From Lanius collurio (taxonomy: Eukaryota; Chordata; Aves; Passeriformes; Laniidae), in assembly GCA_020086605.1 (NCBI GenBank), contig JACBWW010000003.1:4350287-4414286 (forward strand): DNA of 64,000 nucleotides. The letters are read 5' to 3'. Below the pieces are notes generated by a model. It ran no database searches and was not told the origin of the DNA. It worked only from the letters and a program-made list of their open reading frames with translations. Positions 37,421-49,992 of this stretch are shown here, piece by piece (position 1 is the stretch's first letter; each line of letters starts with the position of its first letter). Both the position numbers and the translations under genes were made by a program.

Positions 37421-38655
37421 TCTCAGTATATGAAGTCAGCATAAAAACAACTTTAAGATCACCTTTCAGTTCACTCAAAGCACCCAGAAGGAATCAAGAG
37501 AAAATAAAAATAGCCTGTTCGCTGTCTTTAAATGCAATTCTTTGGCTTATTAACAATGTATTTGCAAATGTGTGTTAAGGGAATCCTATTCTAGTTGAGA
37601 AAAATAGCTTTAGTTCCAAGAAGGCAGAGACAATACCTCAAGTTGCATCTGAACATAATGAAAAACCTCATACATAATATATTTATTGACAGCCCTGGAA
37701 ATTGAACTTCTTTATTTATTGACAGCCTGCACACAGCATAGGGAATGCAACTTTCTCTCACTGCTAAGTAAACATACTTTTTACCTGGACAGAAGAAACT
37801 ACTTTTTCTGAAAGAACTACAATTTATTCACCATATCCAGTTGTTCCCTGGACTCTCTGTGAAATGTCAGAAAGGGCTGTAAGCCAGTTTTCAATTCTGC
37901 TGGTCACTTTTCTGCTCTGGATTATGTTCTCAAGAGAAACAGAAATAAATTTTAATCACTACTAAAATAAGATTGACTTCTGTTACTAAATCTACAGTTA
38001 GGCAGTTACACATCTAATTAGGTAAATTACCAACCAACTTCCTGTTTATAATTAATATCAAAATTGATTTTTTTGGTTCTAGTGGCTGCCAGGTAAGCAG
38101 GTAAAATTGGCAGTTTTTGTCTTCCCCTCTCCCCCGCCATGAGAATTTCTTCCCACAGATCCTTTGTAGTGTTACAGTGGAAATGAAAGTATTTGTTTGA
38201 GATAAAGGCTGCTTCCTGGCCTCCTGTCAGGATAGACCTCCATAATGTCAGGATGAAGGACTGCAGTACATTTTGCACAAGACTCTTTGCTAAACTTAGA
38301 AAATGTGCAGCTTAGGAGAGACTGCATTGGGCTCTAGCAGAAATCAAGGCAGGCCTGAAATCCAGATAAAAGTGCCACATGCTACAGCAGGGACTGTGAT
38401 GTTCATTAACAGATACCCTGCCAGTTCATCTTACATGTAGTGAAACCGTTCCTGTTTAGGACCTTCCAAAATGTGTTGTGTGCAGTAAAAACCACTGAAA
38501 ACCATACATTTCTTTTTTTTGCTTGTTTTCTCTCTTTCCCCACAGACTCTTAACTCATTAAATATAAAAGGCTGTGGTAATATTAAATAGAACGAAGAAA
38601 GCATTCATAGTCTAGATGTAATACCTATGTATATATGTAACAGAGAAATGTTATA

Positions 38656-38716
38656 CATGCACACACATATGTACACTCACACACACACACACATATATAC
38701 ACATATGCATGCACAT
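38656..38716. repeat. (CA)n/(TA)n-type microsatellite
   Basis: This is a patch of alternating purine and pyrimidine. A pure AC run of about eight units (38678-38693) is flanked by atatat and catgcaca variants. Confidence 0.85.
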
Positions 38717-38863
38717 AAACTTACAGAAACATCCATAACCCAGAGAAACATAACAGAAAATGCATTAAAAACCAGAAAACAAACATGACACCTGGCTCAG
38801 CTTCCTAGGAACCATCAGAACAACTGCCATCTCTGATATGCATTGCAGGCAGCAATGAAACAG

Positions 38864-38985
38864 GAAAAAAAAAAAAACTAAACAAAAACAAAAACAAAAA
38901 AAAAACCAAAACAAAACAAAAAAACACTAACAAAAAAAAACCCAAAAAGCAAAAACAACAATAAAACCAAACCAAACCAAAAAAA
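38864..38985. repeat. A/C low-complexity tract, (CAAAA)n-like
   Basis: The tract starts with A13 (38865-38877) and continues for about 110 bp as A runs separated by single C or CC (aaaacaaaaac, aaaccaaacc). It is the complement in composition of the T/G tract at 29664-29766. The Phe/Leu-rich minus-strand frame across it is an artefact of the repeat. It may mark an old retroposon tail, but no body is recognised. Confidence 0.9.
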
Positions 38986-41900
38986 CGAGTAGTAGTTTTA
39001 TGTGGAAGAATGTTAAAATTATAAATCAAATATATTATAGATAAAGGTTAAGGCAATGACATACAGGCCAACACACCACTGAGTAGTAATTGAAAAGAAA
39101 GCAAGAAAGCATGATATTACCAGCTGGCATGTACTTCATAGGAGGGAAATCTTGTGTGATATTCCATGGTCTCAGAAGAGACATGTGATGTGAAGCATGT
39201 GTACTTCACACAAAGTAGGCTTCACACAAAACAATATAATTTTTCTCTTATTTAGATTGGTTCACCTTTGAGTTCAAGAATTTTAGGGATCAATAATATC
39301 TTTAATTGAAAATGGCTTTTTGAAGACAAATATCAACAAAATTCTTCCTCTTAGACTTCCCACTGAATTCAGTCCCAATGAGAAAGAAATTTTGTCTCCT
39401 TATAGAAGAAGGTATCAAATACCCCAAGATTTGAGAGATCAAATTGAATTTAAGAGTTTTTAAGCCAGAATCTCATGAGTGCAGCCCCATTTCCTGATGA
39501 TAAAGCTGACTACAACTGTCTTTCCTTCTACATCATTTTTTCTGCAAGAGACCACGACAATAGTGTGCCTCTCTCTCTGAACAGTCCTTGAGTTGTCTTT
39601 TATTCTCTCTGACTTGTTTTGATTGCTGACAGTCCTGCTACAGATTTTGCCTTTCCAACAATCTGCACAGATCTCAGCTTAATGCAGAGGTCCGAAGGGC
39701 ACAATACCCCACCTCTTTTGTACTGAGGAGCATTATTTGTAACCTGAAATGTATGTCTCTTTCTTACATTAAACAAATAAAGAAACTATTGAGGTCTGTC
39801 TTATTGGGAAAGGAGAAACTTTAAACTCATGAAGACAAAAGTGAATTTCTTTCAAAACTCCAGCTAAAACACTGGTTGGACAATGTATTTTCATGCTGAT
39901 AAAATATTGATATTACTAATGATGTTTCTGGATGCCTAAAGTTTCTCTTCCTGTAACTCTAAGCGAACGAAAGAACAAAGATTGTTTCAGAAATGCTGTC
40001 AGAACTGTCCAAATTGTTCAGTTACAGTTTTTCTTTCTTCAGATAAAACCCAGGAAACTCAGCTAGTCCTTCCTAACACAAAAGAAAGTCAGGATTTTTT
40101 TGCTTGTTATGCACTTACCTTTAGAAATGCATCAAACTTTTCAAAATTGTTGCCTTTAAATTTTTGCTGATGCTGATGATGGATGAAGTGCATTATATAA
40201 AAATGAATATGTGTCCCAAAAGTGTACTGTAATAGCAGCTTCCTCCTCACACAAACACACAAAAGTAATCAGCAGGTGTTTTCCTCCTTTCTTTTCTTGT
40301 CCATTCCCTTCTCTCTTCTTTCTTTTCTTCTGATGAAAAAAAAAAAAAAAAAAAAAAAGCCCTGTACTCGTTTGGGTCTTACCTTGTGAAGGACTGGTAA
40401 AGCAGGACTAGACTCTATAGATTTCACATTTTTTAACTGAAAATATTTAGGAGTCATATTTTTGGCTTGTGGAAGTAAGCCTGGTTCCTAGATTTTAAAC
40501 AGCAGCCATAATGTGACACTCTGTGACTTGAAATTTCCATAACATGTATACTTTTTACAGTAGAGACAACTAAGACATTCCTTTTATGCTATTTTGTTCT
40601 TCCACAGACACAGAAAAAAACAGCTATGAACTTTTAATTAATTTCTATAATACACATCCTGATAACATCCACTCATGGGCCATTTTTAATTTTGAAATAA
40701 AAGAAACTAAATAAAATAATTTCCTAGTGGCTATAATAGACTCCTGCTAGAATATATAATCTAATGAACTACTGACAGCACTGAAAATTTTGGTAATTGT
40801 TAGCAGGTTTTTCTTCCTAATACAAACAAGTCATTAAACTATGAAAAATAGTAAATACATAATTCATGTGTATATGGCACAAATTTCAATAGTTTGGGGA
40901 GAATGGATGATGCTGTATGAAGCAGCACATCTGAAAAGCAGTGACTAGGACATGTGCTGGTAGTTTGGATTTTCTAATGAAGTGTGCTTTTATATCCCTT
41001 TAAATCCTCCTAAAAATTAAGTATATTGTTCATAATTTTACCTGCATTACTTTCAATCTCCAGATGGATTTTATTTGCATAAGAGTTCCCAGGAGGGCTT
41101 TGCTATAAAGAAGCCTTGCTGAACACATTACAGAACTAATCATTTCTTTAAACAGACATTTGTAAATAAAATAAAATAAAACATCTATACAATATGTCGT
41201 ATGTGAAAGGTTACCCACTGTGCACAATAGCAAAATAATTTAGTTTTAAAGAAATGACTTTGTCTTAGTTAATTATGAGGTGAACTGAGCCTCAATTCTT
41301 AACATAGTTAAGGAAGAATACTCCTGCCAAAAAGCAGATTGTAAAAAAATATGAGGCTAAAAACACTTTCCACTAAGCCTGAAGTTTCTGCAAGCAAAGG
41401 AAGCTCTTCGAGTCAGCTCTCAAGGCTGCTTTGTAACACTACATGACAGGAAAGTGGCGATAAAAACTACAGAATTGACAATTATGTGATTTATTCGACC
41501 TTTTGAAATGGTTCCCCATCAGGAAGGAGAGCCTTCAAAGGTAGTAAGGCAACAAAATCAACAGGATTCAATCTCTAACTACTGGTAGGCTTCTAGAGTG
41601 AGTTCAACACCACATTTGAGATACCTTTTTTCCAGTAGTACCTGTAGTAGCGCGCACAAGTATGAGATTTAAACCCTAACATATAAATTGATACATATAG
41701 GAACAAAAGAATTGACAAAACCCCCCATGAGGTATGTCTCTTGATTATTTACCACCCTGAAACTTCCTTTAAGAATCACTATTGTGGCTGCCATTTGAAA
41801 CTACAGTCACATCCTGTAAGCAGGTTCACATGTGACTGTTGATACCTCCAGGGACTTCCAGTAAATCCTATAAACTCTTCAGAGAAGCAGAATTACTCAT

Positions 41901-43215
41901 GTGCATAATTATCTGAGGGACAGATAATTATCTATTACTAGTTTCCTTTAAAGCATTAATTTATAATAGTAACAGTGTATCCCTTTTAGTGGAATATTAT
42001 TGCAATTGGCCTAATATGTGTTTTTTATCTTTTATCTGCTGAGGCCTGAGGGATAGAGGGAGGGAGGAAGGAAAGGGCAGAAAAACAGTAAACCAGTGAC
42101 TGCTCTTATCTTTGACATGCTGTGAATAGACAGGATATTAGACTAATACCCACAAAATCACAGATAAATTATTATCTTGTCTTGATTATTCCTGCCCTTT
42201 AACAGGCTTCTCTTTTTGGCCATCGACATTAGTTCTAATTTATTTGACACAAATTTTAAGGCCTTCTGCCAAGAGGAGAGGAAAAGCTTCATGAAAATGT
42301 TCTTAGCATAAATTTGGGACATCACTTGTAAAATGAGTTGATAAAAAGAAAGAAAGGCCTTTCTACTGAAACCAGAGGATCTCCCACCTTAAAGCAGTTC
42401 TGGTTTATATATTTTACCATGTATTTATAATAAAGACTTAACTCACCTTTGATGTGAACTTCCTAGCAAAAGCTGAGGCTTAGAGACTGTCTATATTATA
42501 AGCACTTAATCATAAAGTACAGGAGAGCACACTGCATACCTTCATATGATTTATTTCCTTACAGAATAACCTTTAGGAAAAAGAAGCCTTTCATTTTTTC
42601 TCTTGTGTTTCTGTGCTAATTAATTTTCAAGAAAAGTCAACACTTTATTTCAGCTGCCAGGGAAATTATTTGCCTTGCCCTAGGAAAATGTATCACTATA
42701 TTATGATACTCCCTTGCTATTGGCGATGTTCCTAACAGCCTGGAATGTCTGTGAATAATGTTAGTGTTACTTTGTTATGTGTATTTTACAAAGCATTTTT
42801 TAGATATTTTTGGATTCATTTCTGCTGAGTGATATGTGCTATTCTTTCATGGTTACACAGGTTCAATTTACAAGCTGTTAATTTGGCTTGAGTTTTGTTT
42901 GCTTGGTTTTACCATTTGGATACTTCTAATGACGAGTACATAAAAAGCAAATGCATTAAAATGTATATTTTTATTACCAAGGGTCAATGGGTTAGGAGGA
43001 AGGTGTGTGCCCTGGATTTTCCAGTCCATCAGTGGATTTGCAGTAACAGAAGTTATTGTTTTCTTCTTCGTTTTGGCTGGTTTCCACTTCATGTCATTCC
43101 TAAACAGCTTTGTGTGTAATGAAGCTATTGTTCAGTAACAGGAAGCCACCTTTTCCCTCCTGCCATAGCTTGTTTGAACGCTGGTACCTGCAGCCTTTCT
43201 CATGTTCCTGAAATT
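38986..43215. other. Unassigned noncoding DNA
   Basis: There are no genes or recognisable transposons except the pyrimidine/poly(A) tract listed separately. Open frames are short and unfamiliar. A small palindrome (tgtgaag / cttcaca) and a repeated cttcacacaaa word lie at 39189-39230. Confidence 0.55.
40279..40358. repeat. Polypyrimidine tract followed by A23
   Basis: About 50 bases that are almost all C and T (40279-40330) are followed by tgatg and then twenty-three A residues (40336-40358). The strand asymmetry is strong. Such mirror-type pyrimidine tracts can adopt triplex structure. The A run could be a retroposed tail, but nothing upstream is recognisable as an element. Confidence 0.85.
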
Positions 43216-43220
43216 TCATC

Positions 43221-43350
43221 TTATAGTTATGGAATAATTTGTGTTGGGAGAGACCCCAGCCACTCTTCTGCCCCAAACAGGGCTATCTTCAAGATTAGAT
43301 CATGTTGATCAGGGGCTTGTCTGGACAAACTTAACCATCTGATGACTCTA
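43221..43350 (-). mobile_element. CR1 LINE 3'-end fragment, minus strand
   Basis: The plus strand reads ttatggaataatttgtgttg, then agaccccagc, then gggctatcttcaagattaga, then catgttgatcaggggcttgt, then ctggacaaactt. This is the complement of a CR1 3' region. Compare the bird CR1 wording: ggttggaagggacc, gggctaacttcaaagttaga, caggttgctcagggccttgt, ccagtcaagtt. It is 5'-truncated, about 130 bp, and diverged. The similarity ends near 43350. Confidence 0.75.
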
Positions 43351-46300
43351 GATTTAGAAAAACAAAAGTAGGACTCCTTGCCAAGACACAAATGTAAGAT
43401 ACATAGTGTCAACTTCAAGATAACTTATTCCTTACACTATGACTTCTGCATACTTATGGGTCTGCCCAAGTCTGAGACAATAGCAACAAGCACTTTAATT
43501 AATATTATCTGAATATGTCACAAATACTTGAAAGTAAAGGTCTAGAACGAAAAGACTGAACATTATTAATTGACTAAGAAGTTTTGAGTAGACTACCTGT
43601 CCTTTTTTAGCACTCATGAATACTCTCACCAAAGCAATCTTTTCTCCAGAATTAATAAAATATATTCCTACTCAAGCCTTAATTCTGAAAAGACTCAAAT
43701 TTCTGATTAAATTCAGGGACTGGGAGTAGTTCCAATGAAATAATCCACCTAATAAAATTACCTATGGAATGAAATGAAGAAAATAATTTTGAAACCCTCA
43801 AAAATAATTTCTGCTTCTATTCATGGAACAGTGATCTGATTGAAATATAACAGAAAACTAGATATATTAATTCTTGTTTTCTATATTTTCTTTACATGTA
43901 TACCATGACATTTTCATCTGGCTTCTGATAAAAATATCAAATTTAGGTGTCCCTAAAGTTGGTGAATTGAAATTTGCAGCCCTCTAATTGGAAGCTACCT
44001 GTGCATAAGGAGTAAAATTAACAGAAGGGTTATTTAAAAAAAAAAAATCTGTTTAAGATTTAGCTCAAGGATGTATGAGTAAGAAAGGCAATTTGCTACA
44101 ATTGCTAACAATAACATATTAACATTGAGATATGTCACAGTTAACGACTGGAGTTTTCAAAGACAATTGTTTAACAACTTTGTGCAATAGGAAGCAAGAC
44201 AGTTTGGAATAATATTATTTATTTGGATTAAATACTACATAAGAGAAATTTGCCTGAAGTAAAATTACACTAAATAGAAAATAGAAGCTGAACTGTTTGA
44301 CTTCAGTAAATCTAAAGGTTGAACAGTCAAACCCTAACTGAAAAACACAGAGGAAACATTCATCTGATTCTTTGTTAGAGATTCCTTTTAGAAATTTGCC
44401 AGAGTAGTCATAATAAGAGGTGTAATTAGGCAATCAGCCTTTTTAGAGATACATCTGTAATTGCAAACAAAGAAGTGTCTCATTGTGGATTATTCTTCAT
44501 GCAATTTAAGAAAAACAACTGTAATTGTAAGTAAAGCTTATGGTATCAACATCATGTTTGCACAGGTGTGATGTTTTATCAGACTGAAAGTTTTCTTTAA
44601 CACAAGAGCAGTAAAAAAATACCTTAAGGCATTGCCGGAAGTAATTGAATTATTAACAAACAAGTGCATTCACCTGTTCAGAAACAGCTCTCCATTCTTT
44701 GTTTGCAGTTTTTGCACTCCATCACTTAAATCAAAGTGCTTTGCATAAGGACATTATTTTAAGCCTTTTTGTACTAATCTGGCAGGTCAATTTTTTTTGT
44801 ATTAAGGACACATCTACTGCCACTGGGCCCCAAATATATGCATGGACTGTGAAACCTATGGTGGGAGTAGACAGCCCACATTGTCTCCTTATGTATCAGT
44901 GTTTCTGGGTGAGGAGAAATGTTCCTGTTGAAGGAACTGATGCTGATCCCACTCAGGGACCCAGGGAGAAGAAGGGAGCAACAACTCAGGAGATATTCCC
45001 AAACAGCTCTCCTCTGTGCTTGTTGGTGTGGGCCAAAACTAGTAAGAAGCTGTTTTAGGAGGAAAAGTGCTTGGCCATCATGCAACCACTCAGTCACATC
45101 CCATTTCCAGTAGCACACAGCACCCACTTAATCCATAATATTCCGTGCTTCCGCTCTCAACTTTCTGGTTGATGGGACGCCTGTAGAAGGAATACCTGAC
45201 TACCTGCTTGTAATTGTGTATACTGCCTTCTCTCCATTTGTCATCATAGAAATTCCCTGGACATTAACAACTCTCGTGGGAAAACAATTGTATATTTTTT
45301 GCTGCCTTTTTCTGCTATGGAGCAGTTTTGAGTTTCTTTTCTCATCTGCAGTGGAAGAGCCTGGGGACATGAAAGGGCATTTAGAAATACGAACTTTAGC
45401 GTCTGTAATAGCAGCAGGGGAGACGAGGACTATTGATACTTAAGAGAATCTCATTCAGTGGCCAGTGCTGAAGCAACATGGCTTGTTGTTTCAATCTGTG
45501 GTCACCATCCTTTTTACAGGTAAAGTACAGTAATAGTGGCAATTATTGTAACTGTTCTTACATTGGGAAATTTTAATTTTTGCAGGATCCTGGCCTTGAG
45601 TTTGATGGCAGTAAGTCAATTGTTCCACAAAGGTAAAATAAGATATCCTAAAATGATATATGCAATCTTTCCAGAAATAAAATGTAGGCCTCAATAGTTA
45701 TAGTATTTACAAAAAGAAAATATTATAAAAGACTAAATAACCACAACAGCATTATACATTCTTGATTTCCAGTGATTAAAAGTTGACTGTCCCTGATCTA
45801 TGGCAATAAACTGAAATATTTAAACCCCTGAAGTTAGCAATGGTATTTTTCTATTACCTTTATTTTATGTGCAAACTTTAGGCCAGATTCTCAACTCCTT
45901 TTCTTTCAAAATAGATTTACTGTTGATAGTATTTTATGACTGCATCCTTAGTTAAAATTGTGTTCTCATGGTTTGATTTGTTTTGTTTTGTTTTTCTTTA
46001 CATTTCTTTTTACTTATGGGGAGAAGTAGTTGAAGATCATCCTGATATTTTGTTGCTTGTGTCTGATGGTCTTTTCTTCCATCTTTAAAAATATATTTGT
46101 TTTAAATTTTAGTGAATTTCATGCCTTAAATATGATGTTAGCATTAGACAAAGACTTAGCAAAGTAAATAACTCTCATGTACTAATACATACACACACGC
46201 ATACACACAGATATAAAAATTTGCAGCCCTCCAATCTATTACTGCTTTGCTCTCTGACTACCACAGTGCCAAGTTTTGACCAGTTCCAAGAAGAGGTGCA

Positions 46301-47923
46301 AGTATAATGGGAAGCAATGATATACCTGGTAAGGTTGTGCATTTAAGGGACTCCTTTTATTGGCATTACTTCAGAGCTGAAATGGTCAGGGAAAATTGTG
46401 AAGGCCTGGCTAAATTATTTAGCACTTTTCATTTTAAAATTATTTTCTGGTGATACTTTTTTTCTGAGAGTCCATATCACAGATTAAGAACTAAATGAAC
46501 TACAAACACAAAACAAAACTGCTATTTTTGCCACAAATGGTTTGCAAGAAAAATATTGGACATTCCCCTTGCGGATGCTGAACTGACAGCTAAACCCTCA
46601 GTGTTAAAGACCAGCTCTACATTGATCTTTTCAGAATCATTTCTGTAAACAACATGTGGTACATGGTTAAAGCTGACCACATAAAAAGGAAATTAAATAC
46701 ATGTCATTGCATTCCTTGTAATATGTTGATTGATAACTTGCACCTACCTGGGCAATTGAACCCTGAAAATTCTTGGAGCACCAGCCTGTTGACATGAATT
46801 ATCTGACTCTATCATGTTGTAAGCGTGGCATCAACTCCTAATGTTAGAGTGAGACAAGAAAGGGATCTAAGATATCATTAGTTCAGCCATTTTTTCCATG
46901 TTCTCAACACAGCTTAAAGGAATGAAAGGAAACTTAGTGGAGCCTGGAATCTAACATGCACTATGCATTCCTAAACTTGGAAAGTCTCTCTTGGTGGGAA
47001 AAGGAGGTGAGAAACTGGAAACTACCTACAAAAATGTTAATAAAATTGTGGAAAGAAATAATTTGTTGTGCATATGTTGTTGTATGTTCTTTTAAAATAT
47101 TTTAATAACAACTAATTGGCCAGTTAAATTAATATGGGTATACTGAGCCAAAAAATTTCAGGCATGTGAAAATAAGCAGTTTAACTACATCACACTGAAA
47201 TGAAGAAAGAGTTACTTGCTGCACACCACAAACTATGAAAATGCCAACAGTAACAGAGAGTGTGCTTAAAAGGAACGTGTATAAAGGATCATAAACAGTA
47301 ATTTAAAAAAAATTTAGTCTACACTGTTCTATTTCAAGATTGGGTTAATTGAATGTGAAATGCTAGTTTAAGGGGAAGAAAAAGTGATAGATTAAGATTC
47401 ACAAATCCTGAAGATAAGTGAGTTAAGGAATATTGGTATAACTGTAAAATAAATTTCACCCAAGAGCATGCAGATAATCATAAGCTCCTTTATCTTCTGG
47501 ACCTTTGGGTTTAGTGCTTTATTTTTTATTTTACTGTCTGAAAAATAGATTTTAAAGATTTACATACTTGCCACAGAACAATATCTTAAAAATGTCTGGA
47601 TAAAATTATGACTTAGAGGAATTCAGTCATGATAGGCCTTGTATTGAAAAATATGCCATAACAAATTTTAATTCATAATTGTTATTGAATAGCAAAGACA
47701 GATTTAATTATCTCCATTATTGACCTGTTACAGGCAAGTACTTTATGTTATAAATCCACACATTATTGCCAAAGAGCAGGCTGAATGAAAAAATTCTCTG
47801 CCAGTTCTCTCAGCAGACCCTTTATGCCAGAATATTTCTAAAGGAATAAAATATGTCCATCTTCCTCCAGTCCACCTAGCTATAATGCAGACACAAATTG
47901 TCAGAGTTGCAGGCTACAAGAAA

Positions 47924-47942
47924 ATTATTATTATTATTATTT
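47924..47942. repeat. (ATT)n trinucleotide microsatellite
   Basis: Six consecutive ATT units within AT-rich DNA. This is a short simple repeat. Confidence 0.85.
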
Positions 47943-48203
47943 GGGGATTCAAGTGGATTAAGTCAAAAACTGAAATATTGTATAAGCCCAATTAAAATTT
48001 CAATGGTGATAAAGGGGTTTAGATTGGTTGTGGCACTGGACATCAATTACACAGAAATCCTTCAGCGGATCTGCCATTCACACCTATCCGTTCCACAGCC
48101 ATCTAAAGGAGTGATGACACTATGTGAAAACAAGTAAAATGTGGGATTCTTTGTTTTGCTGGAGGAAAGAAAAAGGGGCTATAATAGCAACGATGACCTT
48201 GGT

Positions 48204-48285
48204 ACAGGACATTTCCCAGGGAATTGATGACCGCCGTGGACCATCAACTCTCCTAGCTAGTCATTAATCCCCAGGAAATGCCCTG
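48204..48285. other. Long imperfect inverted repeat (hairpin)
   Basis: The left arm (about 48204-48231, acaggacatttcccaggga onward) and the right arm (about 48258-48285, ending aggaaatgccctgt) are complementary at about 24 of 29 positions with one indel. About 26-28 bases separate them, including a CpG-containing ccgccgtgga. A nested ttgatg/catcaa pairing overlaps the loop. The length and loop fit a pre-miRNA-like or other structured RNA, a palindromic regulatory element or a small terminal-inverted-repeat relic. No target-site duplication is evident and transcription is unknown. Confidence 0.5.
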
Positions 48286-49359
48286 TGTCTGCCTTGTTAT
48301 TGCTTAATTCAATTATTTGTGGTTGTGGCATATATTCTCTGAATATTTTATTGCTCAATCTGCTCTGCGTCTTACCTCTACTCCTCTTAAAGTCCATCTC
48401 AGTTGTGCAGAGCAGCTCAGCTCAAGAGCACCTCACATTTGCCAGAAGAGACTATGGTTTGCACATTTCTTTGTGCCTGCTATTTCATTAAGGTATCATA
48501 CCTTGAATGGAGTAATAAAAATTGTACTCTTCTATTTATCATAAGAGTTTCATAAATTCTAATGTGGATGGAATCAGGTTTTATTGGGCATTTACATTGC
48601 ATATATACAATGACCATAACAAAACCAATTGATCCTACTACTTGAAATAGCATCATTATGCTAAGATTTTTAGGTTTGCTGGAATAGTAGGATGTTAAAA
48701 TAAAGGTAAGAAATGGGATAGTGTGATTCTTTTTTGTTAGTTTGTTTTTTCCTCCTGCCATATATCAGTCAGTTCTTGTTTCTAGTTCTGAGGATGCAGC
48801 ACAACAAAGCATTTAAACATCAGCTTTGCTGTTTTCGCTTCAATACTGTAACTAAATGTTTATTCCTGTCTTTATTTCTGGAATGGGACTGTTCTGTGGG
48901 GAACCAGAAAGATAAGGGAGCTGGATTTTAACCTGCAGGGAAAAAAAGGCTCATTTTTAACCCCTACAATCCATTTCACTGAACAGACTGGCTAGGTTTA
49001 AGCTCTGAAACCAATTCATCAAACAACCTCACCAAGAGTTGTACCAGCACAATGGAGGGTCTTGTCTGGAGGCAGGAAAGAGTGGTAAGGAGCTAAGGAC
49101 GGCTTAGCCAGCCTGCCACGGAAAGAAATGCTCCTCTAATAACAGTCTAAGAGTTTTATTCTCTTCTGCACTAAAGGCCTTAACAGTGCTTTGGCTGTGT
49201 GAAGGAGACATTAAATAAGTCTAAATACGATCTATGTTTATGTAACTACTAAAAATGGAGCATTAGGACATTTCTGATGGAGTTGAAAAGCACAGGAGTA
49301 CAAACGGACAGTATTAGACAACATCTGATCACTCAGTCACAACGTGTGCACAGGGGTCC

Positions 49360-49992
49360 ATGGGATCAGATTGGATGTGCGCAAGTGTTGAAGGAGTTGG
49401 CCAGTGTTATTGTGAGAACACATCTCTTAAAGCCCACGGCAATCAAGCAAAGTTAATAAGAACTGGAACAAAGTTAATGGGCACTGTAAGAAAGCTGACA
49501 GGTACAATAAAAATACTGACTTATTTGAGCTAGTCTGGTGGAGAAACCCAATTGGTTTGCATATGGAGCATGTGACATCTTAGGAGGGGCTGAGAGAACT
49601 GGGTTATTCAGTCTGGAGAAGAGAAAGTTAAAGGGAGACTCTATTGCATTTTGCAATGTAATTGATCAGAGCATGCAGATAAAAGAGCCAGAAAGTTGTC
49701 AGATGGGAATCATGACAGTCCAGAGGCCACAGATACACATTGAAATATGGGAAATTCTGGTTAGATATACAGAAAATTCTTTATTGTTGGGGGAATTCAA
49801 ATACTGGTGCATTCTGATCAGAGAAGTAGAGTCTCCCATGTGGGTCTTCAAGACTTAATGGGTTAAGACCCTGAGCAACCTTTATCAAATTACATCTGCA
49901 CTACACCTTTATCAAATTACATCTAAGCAGGACTTGAACTATATGACCTCAAGTTTTTCCTCTTAACTTAAATTATTCAATGAGTCTGTGAC
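49360..49992 (+). mobile_element. CR1 LINE, internally deleted, plus strand
   Basis: The left part (49360-49500) matches an internal CR1 ORF2 segment, with words such as ggatgtgcgcaagtgttgaa and ggagttggccagtgttattg. From about 49540 the sequence jumps to the 3' end of ORF2, so the reverse-transcriptase core between them is missing. The frame at 49610-49640 reads LFSLEKRKLKGD, a diagnostic CR1 C-terminal motif. The 3' UTR follows (gagtctcccatgtgggtctt, then caagactt, then ccctgagcaacc). The element ends in a degenerate octamer tail near 49965-49992 (aaattattcaatgagtctgt). A 19-bp segment of the 3' UTR (49879-49897) is duplicated at 49906-49924. Stops and indels show that the copy is inactive. 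Confidence 0.85.

Larger units (their letters stand above)
30166..38860. other. Mostly unassigned noncoding DNA
   Basis: There are no genes in this stretch. Except for the MIR-like fragment near 32.5 kb and the short CR1 3' end near 36.0 kb, nothing is recognised. Open frames are short (102 codons or fewer) and unfamiliar. An A-rich then T-rich pair of tracts occurs at about 35282-35334. A 14-bp exact direct repeat (atttattgacagcc) occurs at 37681-37694 and 37714-37727. Confidence 0.5.
43351..49359. other. Mostly unassigned noncoding DNA
   Basis: No gene is recognised. A segment at 44774-45058 is open on both strands for over 280 bp and somewhat GC-richer, but neither translation is familiar. 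Small simple repeats occur: a CA-rich patch near 46187-46210 and an (ATT)n at 47924-47942. The hairpin at 48204-48285 is listed separately. Confidence 0.5.

Noticed and set aside
38805..39029. Phe/Leu-rich minus-strand frame
   Set aside because: It is a translation of the A/C low-complexity tract.
41480..41560. Possible reverse-transcriptase-like block
   Set aside because: Only a vague resemblance to a LINE segment, with no second landmark in order.
46857..46900. Possible CR1/L2 3'-end fragment (gggatctaagatatcattag)
   Set aside because: The match is too short and lacks flanking landmarks, so I could not extend it on either side.
49538..49858. 106-codon plus-strand frame as a host gene
   Set aside because: It contains the CR1 motif LFSLEKRKLKGD and lies within a CR1 copy, so it is retroelement sequence.
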